The notes under the pieces: model-generated
Database searches by the model: none
Told to the model about the DNA's origin: nothing
Seen by the model: only the letters and a program-made list of their open reading frames with translations
Assembly (NCBI RefSeq): GCF_900111765.1
Contig: NZ_FOIB01000006.1
Location: 496,001-560,000 of the forward strand
Direction: 5' to 3'
DNA length: 64,000 bases
From: Myxococcus fulvus
GTDB lineage: Bacteria > Myxococcota > Myxococcia > Myxococcales > Myxococcaceae
Position numbers and translations under genes: made by a program
Shown here: positions 24,570 to 35,500 of the stretch, piece after piece
How the letters are laid out: the number at the start of each line of letters is the position of its first letter
How positions within the stretch are numbered: position 1 is the first letter of the stretch

Positions 24570-26426
24570 GTGCCTCAGGAGAATGGAAGCGGTGGGCCGC
24601 GCCCGGGTGGGCGTGGTCGTGACGGGGGTGCGCCGGGTCAGGGCCCGCGCCGTGATGGTCCTGGCGGTGGATTCGGTGGCCGTGGCGGTCCTGGAGGCCC
24701 TGGTGGTGGCAGGGGCGAGGGACGTGGCCGTGGCGAGGGCCGGGGTCGTGGCCGCGACGAGGGCCCCGTGGGCCCCGGTCAGCGGGTCATCTCCGAGCTG
24801 AGCGTCCTGGAGAAGGCGCTGTCCAAGACGGACTTCACGGCCGAGAAGGCCCCGCTGCAGGCGATTGTCCGCTCGCTGCGGCCCATGCGGCTGAAGTCCC
24901 TGGATGATCTGGACCTCAACACGCGAGGTCGCCTCATCACCACGATGCTGCGCGTGCAGCGTCAGCCCAAGCCGGCCGCGCCGGAGGCTGCCGCCGCCGA
25001 CGCCGCTCCGGTCGAGGCCCCCGCGGCTCCGGCCGAGGCGGCCGCTCCCGCCGAGGGCGCGGAGGCTGTCGCCACGGAGGGCGCGCCCGCGGAGGCGGCT
25101 GCTCCGGCGGCGCCCGCGGTGGACCCCGCGAAGGAGAAGTTCGACGCGTGGACGGACGTGCTGTTCCTGGTGGGACAGGTCTGGCGCGCGGCGGGCGACA
25201 AGGAGCGCGCCGAGGCGGCCTTCACCGCCAGCGGCCGTCAGCCGGGTCCCGAGGTCGAGGAGCCCCAGGCGCCGGCGCAGGCTCGGACGGAGTCGCGTCC
25301 GGAGCGCGGTGAGCGTCGCGAGCGCCCTGAGCGGGGCGAGCGTCGGGAGCGCGGTGAGCGTCCCGAGCGTGGCGCGGCGGCGGGTGAGCGTCGCGAGCGG
25401 CCGGAGCGTCGTGAGCGTCCGGAGCGCGGTGAGCGTCCCGAGCGCGGCGCGCCCGGTGAGCGCCGTCCGGTGCCCGAGCTGACCGGGGACTGGAAGGAGC
25501 AGGCCAAGCAGCTGGAGGCCATGGGCCGCACGCGTGACGCGGGCCGGCTCTACGAGCGCAACGGCGGCTTCGCCGACGCGACGCGCCTGTTCGAGGCGGG
25601 CGGGGACCTCAAGAGCGCCCTGCGCAACGCCCTGGCGGGCGGGGACAACGACTCCGCGCGCAAGCTGGTGAGCACGCTGCCGGCGGATCAGCTCGCCCCC
25701 ACGCTGGAGAAGGCCGGTGCCTACGAGCTCCTCATGGAGCACTACGTGGGCAAGGGTGACTTCGAGAACGTGGCGCGCCTGTACGAGCGGGCCCGCCAGT
25801 TCGACCAGGCGGCGCTCGCCTACGAGCGCGCGGGCAAGCTGACCCTGGCGCGCAAGTCGTACGAGCGCTCGCGGGACATGGCCAGCGCCAACCGCATCCG
25901 CGGGCTCGAGGTGAAGAGCTTGGTGGAGCGCGGAGACCGTCTGGGCGCGGCCACGCTGCTCGTGGCGGCCGGTCAGCGCCGCGAGGCGGTGGACGTGCTC
26001 GGCACGTTGCCTCCTCCCAAGGCGTTCCACTTCATGCAGCGGCTGAAGCTGGACGACGAGGCGAAGGAGCTGGCGCAGCGTGAGCTGGCCCGGGCCGAGT
26101 CGGAGCAGAAGCCCGCGGGCCGTGCCCGTTGGCTGGAGCTGCTGGGCGACGTCGCCGCGTCCGCCGAGGCGTGGGAGGCCGCGGGGCGCAAGGACAAGGC
26201 CCTGCCGCTCCACGAGAAGCTCGGGAACCTGCCTCGCGCCGCCCAGCTCGCGGAGGAGCTGCAGCAGCGCGACAAGGCCGTGGCCCTCTACACCCAGCTG
26301 AATGACAGCGCGGGCCTGGAGCGGGCCAAGGCGCTGCCCGAGGCGGCTCCTGCTCCGGCACCCACCGAGCCTTCCGCCGGGGGCGAGGACGGGGACGCAT
26401 CCCCCGACGCTTCCTCGGTCGAGTAG
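24570..26426 (+). CDS. Arg/Gly-rich N-terminus and helical-repeat protein within the glt cluster
   Basis: A 618-aa protein I cannot name, inserted between gltH and gltI. GTG start with GGGAG upstream. The first 70 residues are an Arg/Gly/Pro disordered region with RGG-like repeats (GRGRDEGPVGPGQR at its end). Residues about 75-130 are helical. An Ala/Pro/Glu linker follows. Residues about 240-310 are a charged repeat (RPERGERRERPERGERRE type). From about 320 to 600 there is a TPR/solenoid domain (AGRLYERNGGFADATRLFE, ENVARLYERARQFDQAALAY, KDKALPLHEKLGNLPRAAQL). No signal peptide or membrane segment, so cytoplasmic. Position and spacing (12 bases after gltH, then a terminator) make it the last gene of the gltD transcript. 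An accessory role in gliding is an inference. Confidence 0.8.
   Translation: MPQENGSGGPRPGGRGRDGGAPGQGPRRDGPGGGFGGRGGPGGPGGGRGEGRGRGEGRGRGRDEGPVGPGQRVISELSVLEKALSKTDFTAEKAPLQAIVRSLRPMRLKSLDDLDLNTRGRLITTMLRVQRQPKPAAPEAAAADAAPVEAPAAPAEAAAPAEGAEAVATEGAPAEAAAPAAPAVDPAKEKFDAWTDVLFLVGQVWRAAGDKERAEAAFTASGRQPGPEVEEPQAPAQARTESRPERGERRERPERGERRERGERPERGAAAGERRERPERRERPERGERPERGAPGERRPVPELTGDWKEQAKQLEAMGRTRDAGRLYERNGGFADATRLFEAGGDLKSALRNALAGGDNDSARKLVSTLPADQLAPTLEKAGAYELLMEHYVGKGDFENVARLYERARQFDQAALAYERAGKLTLARKSYERSRDMASANRIRGLEVKSLVERGDRLGAATLLVAAGQRREAVDVLGTLPPPKAFHFMQRLKLDDEAKELAQRELARAESEQKPAGRARWLELLGDVAASAEAWEAAGRKDKALPLHEKLGNLPRAAQLAEELQQRDKAVALYTQLNDSAGLERAKALPEAAPAPAPTEPSAGGEDGDASPDASSVE
25289..25462 (+). 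repeat. Short tandem repeat encoding Arg/Glu/Gly/Pro-rich segment
   Basis: Imperfect tandem units of roughly 12-24 bases (variants of gagcgtcgcgagcg) encode repeated ER, PERGE and RRER motifs. Such repeats can expand or contract, so length may vary among strains. Confidence 0.7.
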
Positions 26427-26443
26427 CAAGAAGGCCAATGATT

Positions 26444-26463
26444 CCCGCCCTTTGGCGGGTTTT
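26444..26463 (+). terminator. Intrinsic terminator before gltI
   Basis: A CCCGCC-CTTT-GGCGGG hairpin runs directly into TTTT, 18 bases after the stop codon of the preceding gene. It is the clearest rho-independent terminator in the window and splits the glt cluster. Confidence 0.8.
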
Positions 26464-26469
26464 GCACGA

Positions 26470-26499
26470 TTGCTCGGGGGCGCTCGCGGCCGGTAGAGT
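26470..26499 (+). promoter_or_regulatory. Possible promoter of gltI
   Basis: TTGCTC, 18-base spacer, TAGAGT, just after the terminator and about 57 bases before the gltI ATG. The -35 is weak (3/6). Kept because transcription must restart after the terminator and the geometry matches the gltD and gltJ sites. Confidence 0.35.
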
Positions 26500-26555
26500 C
26501 CGGCGGCTGGCGCCCCCGCTGCGTTCCATTTTCACCCCCGAGGCCCGCCGTCCCC

Positions 26556-29500
26556 ATGCAACAGCCCACGTCTGCTCGACCCACGCTGCGCGTGTCCGAT
26601 GACCGGAGCTTCGTCGAAGCCGAGGCCGCCCTGGAGAAGGCCGGCCGTGTGGAGGAGTTGATCCGCCTGTACGAGGGGCGCTCGCGCGACGTCGCCAGTG
26701 ACGAAGCGGTGCGTCTGTTGTGCCGCGCGGCGGAGCTCGCGCACGAGCGGCAGCGCAACGCGCCCCGGGCGGAGGAGCTGCTCAAGCGCGCGCTGCTGGT
26801 GGCGAAGGAGCCGCTGCCGGCGCTGCGCGGCCTCAAGCGCCTGCACGAGTCGCGACAGGACGCCGCGGCGCTGTCGGACGTGCTGGAGAAGCTGGGCAGC
26901 GCGACCCAGGGCGAGGAGAGCGCGGGCCACTACCTGAAGGCGGCGGACCTCTACGAGCAGAAGCTCTTCCGTCGTGACCGGGCGGTGCTGTGCCTGCAGC
27001 GCGCGGCGCGCGCGAAGTCGGACCGGGCCATCTTCCGGCGGGTGCGGCAGCTGCTGTTGTCCGAGGAGCGCTTCCAGACGGCGTTCGAGGCGCTGGAGCG
27101 CGAGCGCGAGGCGCTGGGTGATGCGGGCATGGCCGAGGAGTACGCGGCGCTCGCAGAGCGACTGGTGGACGACCCCACCGAGCACGAGCTGGCGCAGCGG
27201 GTGCTCGACGTCGCGCGGACGTTGGAGCCGCAGAACGCGCGCGTGGAGAAGGCCACCCGGGCCCTGCAGCGCTTCGAGCAGACGTGGAGAGACCGCGTGC
27301 GGATGTTGCGCGGCATGTCGCTGGAGGAGCGGGACCGGAAGAGCGCCGCGCGGCTGTCGCTGCTCGTGGCGAAGCTGTTCGCCTGGTACGACCCGGGCTC
27401 GGCCGGCAAGGTGAAGGAGGCGCTGGACCGCTGCTTCCTCTTGTGGCCGGGCATGCCGGAGGGCCTGTCCCTCATCGAGAAGATGGCCGCGCGCGCGGGC
27501 ACGGACTTCGCGCCGGCCATCGAGCAGATTGAGGCGATGGCGGGCGAGGTGAAGGACCGCGGCGCGCAGGTGGACCTGTGGCTGCGCGTGGGCACGCTGC
27601 GCCTGGGACGGCTGAACGACGCGCCCGGCGCGCTGGCGGCCTTCGAGAAGGCGGTGGCGGCGGACCCGTCGCGCGCGGACGCGGCGAGCCTCACGGCGGA
27701 GCAGCTGCTGGAGGGTGGCCGGGCGCAGGACGCGGTGGTGGTGCTGGAGCGCTACCTGGGCACCGTGAAGGACAAGTCGGGCCAGGCGGCGATGCGCCTG
27801 CGGCTGGCGGAGCTGTGCCTGACGCAGCTCAAGGACGGCGCGGCGGCGCGCGCGCACCTGGAGGCGGCGCTCAAGCTGGACCCCACGCACGCGCTGGCGG
27901 CCTTCCAGCTCGCGCGGCTCCTGGCGGAGGACGAGGAGCTGGAGGCGGTGGTGCCGCTCCTGGACCTGGCGCTTCTGGCGCCCCGTCCGAGGGCGGAGCG
28001 GGTGGCCTTCTGCGAGGCGCTCGCGCTGATGTTCGAGGAGAAGGACGACGCGCGCGGCGCCTTCGAGGTGCTGTCGCGGGCGCTGGAGTTGGATCCGGCG
28101 CGTCCGCTGCTGCTCGGCTCGGTGGTGGAGCACGCGGAGAAGGCCAACGCGCGGCCCGCGCTGGCCCTGGCGCTCCAGCGCGCGGCGCAGGCGGCCCCCG
28201 TGGTGGAGGTCGCCGCGACGCTGTGGCGGCAGCTCGCGCAGCTGCTCGAGGGACCGCTGGCGGACCCCGTGCGCGCGGAGGCGGCGTGGCGCGAGGTGCT
28301 GGTGCGCGTGCCCGGTGACGAGGCCGCCGCGGAGGCGGTGAAGTCGCTGCAGGCGGCCGCGGCGCTCGCGGACGACCCGAAGGCGCGCATCGAGGCGGAG
28401 GTGACGCGGCGCGAGGCCGCTGGCGCGCCGCCCGAGGAACTGGAGCCGCTGGTCCGTGAGTGGACGCAGCTGGCGCCCGACGAGGTGGGCGCGGTGCAGC
28501 GGCTGCAGGCGCTGTGCGTGGCGCTGTCCCGCTTCGACGAGGCGGCGGCGCTGGCGGGGCGTCTGGCGGCGCTGGCGGAGACGCAGCTGGAGCGCAACGA
28601 GTGGACGGCGCGCCAGGCCAAGCTGTACGCGGAGCGGCTGGGGCGTCAGGAGGACGCGGCGGACCTGTTCCTGGGCCTGCTGACGGAGAACGTGTCTACG
28701 GGCGTGGTGGTGGGCGGCCTCGAGCGACTGGCGGCCTCCGGCGTGCGGACGCAGGAAGTCACCGAGGCACTGGCGGCGCACTACGGACGCACGGGTGACC
28801 ACCAGCGTCAGGTGGCGGCGCTCCAGCAGCAGCTCGAGTCCACGACGGACGGGGCCGCGCGCAAGCGGCTGTTCTCGCTGCTGGCGAGCATCCACGAGAA
28901 GCAGCTCGCGGACAGCCGCGCGGCCTTCGACACGCGCGTGCGCGTGGTGCGCGAGGACCCGCGGGACGAGTCGTCGCGCGGCGAGGCCTTGCGGCTGGCG
29001 AGGGACTTGTCGGCGCACGCCGAGCTGGGGCGCGTGCTGCGCACCCTGGCGGCGGAGGCCGAGGACCCGGCGGTGGCGCTGTCGCTGCTCACGGAGGCGG
29101 CGGGGCTGGCGGAGGAGGGCGGGCTGGTGGCGGAGGCCATCGCCGCGCTCGAGGCGGCGGTGGAGCGCGCTCCGGAGTCGGGCGCGGTGCTGCAGCGACT
29201 GGTGCGTCTGTACGGGCGCGCGGGTCGCGCGGCGGACGCGGAGGAGCTGCTGCGCAAGCGCATCCAGGGCGCTCGCGGCGCGGAGAAGCTGGAGCTGCTG
29301 CTCCAGTTGGTGGACCTGAACACGGAGCTCGGGCGGCCGGCGCAGGCCGCCGAGGCGCTCCAGTCCGCGCTCTCGCACGGCGCCGAGGAGGGGCGGCACC
29401 TGCCGCGCCTGGCGGAGCTGTACGAGAAGGCCGGTCGCACGCGGGAGCTGGGCGACACGCTGGCGCGGATGATTGGCCTGGCCGAGTCGGCGGGTGAGTC

Positions 29501-32500
29501 GGACAAGGTCTCGCGGCTGAAGCTGCGCCGCGCGCAGCTGCTGCAGGGCCTGCAGGACGGCAGCGCGGAGGCGGTGAGCAGCTACGCGGACATCCTGTTG
29601 CAGCGCCCCTCGGACCCGGACGCGCTCGCGGCGCTGGAGGCCATGTTGGCGTCGGGCACGGCGCGCGAGGCCGCGGCGCGCGTGCTGTTGCCCGCGCTCG
29701 AGCGGACCAAGGACTACCGCAAGCTGGTGGCCACGCTGGACGTGCTGGCGGAGGTGGCCAAGGACGACGCGGCGCGGGTGCAGGTGCTGCGGCAGGCCGC
29801 GCAGGTGCATCTGGCGCATCTGCGGCAGCCGGAGCTGGCGTTCGCGGCCCTGGCCCGCGCGCTCCGACTGGCGCCCGGCGACGCGGGGCTTCGCTCCACG
29901 GCGCGTCAGGCGGCCGAGGACGCCGACGCGCTCGACAGCTACGCGGAGATCATCGAGGAGCTGGCGGAGGAAGGGGACGTGGGCTCCGCGCGCGCGGCGC
30001 TGCTGCGCGAGCTGGCCGAGGTGCAGGAGAAGAAGCTCGACGACAAGGCGGGCGCGGTGAAGGCCCTGCGCGCGCTGCTGGCGCTGGAGCCGGGCAACCT
30101 CGACAGCCTGCGCGCCTTGCAGCGGCTGCACCGGGGTGGCGAGGAGTGGGCCGCGCTGGCGGAGGTGCTGGAGAAGCTGGCGGCCGCGTCGCCAGAGCCG
30201 GCCGAGCAGCTCGGGTTCCTGCGCGAGGCCGCGCTGCTGCACGAGGCCCGCCTGTCGGACCTGGAGAGCGCGGCGGAGGCGTGGCGCGCCATCGCCCAGA
30301 GGGATCCGGGCAACCGCGAGGCCGCGGCCACGTTGGACCGGCTCTACACGGAGCTCGGGCGCCATCAGGACCTGGCGTGGGCGCTGGCGCTGCGCCGCAA
30401 TCAGGAAGGACAGAGCCCGCAGGGTCGCGAGGTCTCCTTCCGCCTGGCCGAGCTGCAGCGCACGGTGCTCGACGATTCGAACGCGGCGCTGGGGCTCTAC
30501 AAGCGCATCCTCGCGGAGGACTCCGGTCACCCCGGGGCGCGCGCCGCGCTCGAGGCCTGGGTGAAGGCGGCGGTGTCCGCCAGTGGCGCCGCGCTGGACG
30601 TGTTGGACCCGGTGCTCGTGCAGGTGGGCGACCATGCCCGCCGCGTGTCGCTGCGCGAGGCGCGGATGGAGTCCGCGCTCACCACGGAGAAGATCCTCCT
30701 CGCCGGGGAGATTCGTCGCATCTACGAGCGCGACATGAGCCAGCCGTCGCTGGCCTTCATGTCCGCGGTGAAGTCCTTCGCACAGGGCCTGGACCGGGAC
30801 GGCGTTCGCCCCGACCTGGAGCGCCTGGGGCGCGAGACGGGCTCGCACGAGGTGCTCGCGGAGATCTACGAGACGGCGGCGGTGGAGCTCACCGAGGGTG
30901 ACTCGGCCGCGCTGGACCTGCTTCGCCGCGCCGCGGAGCTGCGCGAGTCGTTGGACCAGCCCGAGGAGGCCGCGCGCCTCTGGAAGAACCTGCTCGCGGA
31001 CGCGCCGCAGGACCGCCAGGCGCTGGAGGCGCTGTCCCGGCTGTACGAGAAGGGCCAGAACGCCAAGAGCCTGTCGGAGGTCTACACGCGGCAGGCCCAG
31101 CTCTCCCAGGACGCCGAGGAGCGCGTGGGGTTGTTGCTCAAGGCGGGCGAGGCGTACGCGAACGCGGGTGAGGACGCTCGGGCCATCGAGACGTACCGCT
31201 CGGCGCTGGCGCTGCGGCGGCTGCCCGAGGGGCTCCTCGCGCTGGAGCGGCTGTACGCGAAGGCGCGTCGCTTCGTGGAGCAGTCGGACGTGTTGGATCA
31301 GCTCGCGGACGGCGCGGCCGACGAAGCCGCGCGGCGGGGCTGGCTGCTCAAGCGCGCGCAGTTGCTCGAGAAGGAAGTGGGCCCGGCGGAGGCGCTGCCC
31401 GTGTATCGCCGGCTCCTGGAGCTGGCGCCCGGGGATGGCCAGGTGGTGGCGGGCCTGGAGCGGCTGATGGCGCACGACGGGCCCCGCGTGGAGGCGGCGC
31501 GCCTGTTGGAGCCCGTCTACCGGGGCCTGAACGACACCCGGAAGCTGGTGGAGGTGATGGAGGTGCTGCTGCCCGGCGTGGCGCCGGAGCGGCGACTGGA
31601 GCACATCCAGGAGATCGCCACCCTGCGCGAGGCGCTGGGACAGACGTCGCTGGCCTTCGTGGCGCGGCTGCGCGCGTTCAACGAGTTCCCGCAGGAGACG
31701 TCGGTGCGCGACGAGCTGGAGCGGCTCGCGGCGGACTCCGGCTCGTTCGAGGAGGTCGCGGGCGCGTACGAGGACCAGCTCGAGCGGGACACGCAGGAGC
31801 CGCTCGCCGGGGACTTGTGGCGTCGGCTGGCAGCGCTCTACGACAACCGTCTCAAGCGCTACGACCTCGCGGTCCGCGCGCTGGAGGAGGTGAGTCGCAG
31901 GGACCCGAAGAACAAGGCGGTGCTGGAGTCCATCGCCCGCGTCCATCGGCGCACGGGGGCTCACCGTGAGCTGGGGCTGGTCATGCGGCGGCAGGTGGCC
32001 GCGGAGCCGAGCGCGGCGTCGCAGGTGAATCTGCTGTTCGAGCTGGCACACCTGGCCGAGGAGACGCTCGCGGACAAGGCGCTGGGGGCGCAGGCGTACC
32101 GCGAAATCCTGCTGCTGCGCCCGGAGAACGCGAACGCGCTCAAGCTGTTGGGGCGGGTGCTGGCGGAGATGGAGCGCTGGCCGGAGCTGGCGCAGCACAT
32201 CGAGCGTGAAATCCAGCTCGCCGACGCGCGCGGTGCCCAGGAGGAGTCGTCTGATTTGCGCGTGCGGCTGGGGCGCCTGAAGTTCTCGCGTCTGGATGAC
32301 CCGCGCGGGGCGCTGGAGCTGTACCAGTCCGTGCTGGAGCGGCGGGCGGGGCACGCGGGCGCGGTCGGTGCGCTCGAGGAGATGGCCCGCTCGGAGAGCC
32401 CGCTGCGTGGCGCGGCCGCGAGCGCGCTGGAGCCGGTCTTCGTCGCCGTCGGCAACCACCTCAAGCAGGTGGAGATGCTGGAGTCGCGAGTGTCGGCGGA

Positions 32501-35500
32501 GGCGGTGCCCCAGGAGCGCGCCGCGCTCCTGCGCCGCATCGCCGAGATGTACGCCGGTCCGCTGGAGAACGCGGAGATGGGCTTCCTCGCCGCGACGCGC
32601 GCGTTGCGTGAGCTGCCCGATGACTTGCGCTCGCTGGAGCTGTGCGTGTCGCTGGTGGACCGCGCCGAGGCGCCCGAGGAGCTGGGCGCGGTGCTGATGG
32701 AGGTGGCGCCCAAGGCGGGCGACGCGGCGCGCGCCGAGATGTATCGCGCGCTGGCGCGGCTGCAGACGGATCTGGGCGAGCCCTCCGAGGCGCTGACGTC
32801 CTGGAAGCGCGTGCTCGAGCTGCGGCCCACGGACACCGAGGCGCTGGATGGCACCGTGCGACTGGTGGCGTCGCAGGGCAAGCCGACGGAGCTGCTCGAG
32901 GTACTGCGCCGTCAGCTCGCGGTGGCCGAGGAGCCCGCGCGTCGTGCCGCGGTGCTCTTCCAGATTGGACACCTGCAGGAGGAGCAGCTCCAGGACGCCC
33001 TGGGCGCGCTGGCGACCTTCCGGCGCCTCCTGGAGCTCAAGCCGGACGACGTGGCCGGCCTGGAGCGCATGGAGGCGCTGTGCCAGAAGCAGGAGCGCTG
33101 GCCCGAGCTGGCGGACGTGCTGGCCCGCCGGATCGCGCTGATGCCTCCGGAGGCGGGGCTGGAGCTGAAGTTCCGCCTGGCCTCGGTGCGCGAGACGCGG
33201 CTGTTGGACCGCACGGGCGCGCTGGCGCTGTACGGCGAGGTGCTGACGGTGCAGCCCAACCATCCGGGCGCGGTGGGCCGGATGGAGGCGCTGGTGTCGC
33301 GCGAGCCGCAGAACCTGCTCGCGGTGGAGACGTTGCTGCGCGCCTTCCGCGCGAGCGGCGACGTGCCGCGCCTGGCGCAGCTCATCGAGACGCGCGTGGG
33401 CGTGTCCACGGATGCCTTCGAGCGCAAGGCGCTGTTGGGCGAGCTGGCGACGCTGCGCGAGTCGCAGGGCGAGTCGGAGCTGACGTTCCTGGCGCTCTTC
33501 CGCGCCTTCAAGGAGGACCCCAACGACGGTGAGGTGCGCCGTCGTCTCGAGAACGCCACGGATGCCTCGGACAGCTACGACGAGTTGGTCGCGGCGTACG
33601 AGGAGGCGCTGCCGCGCGTGGCCGAGGCCGCCGACGCGGCGCAGGTGTGCCTGAAGCTGGGCCAGTTGCTCGAGTCGAAGCTGAGGGACTCGGACCGCGC
33701 CGTCTCGTACTACGAGCGGGCGCGCACGCTGCACGTCGCGGTGCAGGCCAAGGCGCTGGTGGCGCTGGACCGGCTGTACCTGGAGCTGCAGGCGTGGCCG
33801 GAGCTCGCGGGCATCCTGGAGGCGCTCGTCACGGGCGCCACCGAGCAGGCCGAGCGCGTGGGCTACCTCTTCCGCCTGGGGCAGCTCTACCAGGAGCGGC
33901 TGGACAGTCCGGACCGCGCGGCCAGCGCCTACGAGGGCATCCTCAAGCTGGAGCCCGGGCACCTGGCGTCGGCGCGACTGCTGGAGAGCATCTACGAGGC
34001 GGCCTCCGCGTCGGAGAAGCTCTACGCCATCCTCAAGCTCCAGTCGGAGAAGGTGGCGGGGGCGGAGAGGGATCGGGTCCTCGCGAAGATGGCGCAGGTG
34101 TCCGCCGAGGGGCTGTCGGACCTGAGCGGCTCCATCGAGCTGTACCGCGAGCTGCTCGCGAAGAACGCGCGCAACGACCAGGCCTTCTCCGCGCTCGAGT
34201 CGCTGTACGAGCGGGCGAACCGTCCGGAGGACCTGCGCGCGCTGCTCGAGGGCCGACTGGCGATGACGCTGGACCCCCGCGAGGTGGTGCGGCTCAACGA
34301 GCGGCTGGGGCGCGTGGTGTACCGGCTGCTCAAGCAGCCCGAGGCCGCCGTTCCGTACTTCAAGGCGGCGTTGGACCGTGACGCGCGCAACCGCGCGGTG
34401 CTGGACACGCTGCGCGAGCTGTACGACGAGACGGAGCAGCGCGAGGAGCTGGTGGGCGTGCTGCGCCGCCTCATCCCGCTCCAGGAGAACAGCGAGGGTG
34501 TGAAGGCGCTGCGCCTGCGCCTGGCGGAGGTGCTCGCCGGCATGGGGCGCCGCGAGGAGGCGCTGGACGCCGCCCGTCGCGCGCTGGAGGTCGAGCCCCA
34601 CCAGGTGGCCGAGCTGGAGCGCGTGCACACGCTGTTCGTCTCGCTGCGCGCGTGGAACGACGCAGTGCGCGCGCTGGAGCTGAAGGTGCAGGTGCACCTG
34701 GCCGCCGAGGAGCGTGAGCGCGCCGTCGCCACGTACTACGAGGTGGCGGATCTGTGGGCCGGGCCGGGCGGCAAGCCCGAGCAGTCCACGGGGGCGCTGG
34801 AGAAGGTGCTGGAGCTGGACCCGGCGAACCGCACCGCGTACGAGCGCGTGTGCGACCTGTACCGGACGTACAACGACTGGCGCGCGTACGCGACGGCCGT
34901 CGACCGGTACATGCCCCACTTCGTCACGGACGAGGAGAAGATGGCCGCCCTGCGCGAGCTGGCTCGCGTGCAGGAGGAGCGGCTGGGGCAGAAGGACGTG
35001 GCCTTCCTGGCGCTCTGCCGCGCGCTGCAGCTGGATGCCTCGGACGACACGCTCCGCGAGGAGGTGGAGCGCCTGGCGGACGAGACGGGCAGCCACGAGG
35101 AGCTGGCGGCCGTCTACGAGGAGGTCGCGGACGAGCTGCCCCGTGGGCCGCTGGCCGAGCGGCTGTACGCGACGCTCGCGCGAGTCCACGACACGCGGCT
35201 GGATGACCCGCAGGCCGCGGAAGGGGCGTTCCGGAAGATCCTCGAGTTCGACCCGACCAACGCCACCGCGCTGGACGGCCTGGCCGCGGTGTTCCAGCGC
35301 CGGGGCCACGAGCGCGAGTACGTGGTGGCGCTGGAGCAGAAGCTCGAGGCCGCCGGCTCGATTGAGCAGCGCAAGGGCATCCTCCGGGAGATTGCGCGCG
35401 TCTGGGACGAGAAGCTGGAGGACCCGTCCGAGGCCGCGAGTGCCTTGCTGCGCGCGCTGGAGCTGGAGCCGGACACCGAGACGCTGGGGGTGCTCACCGC

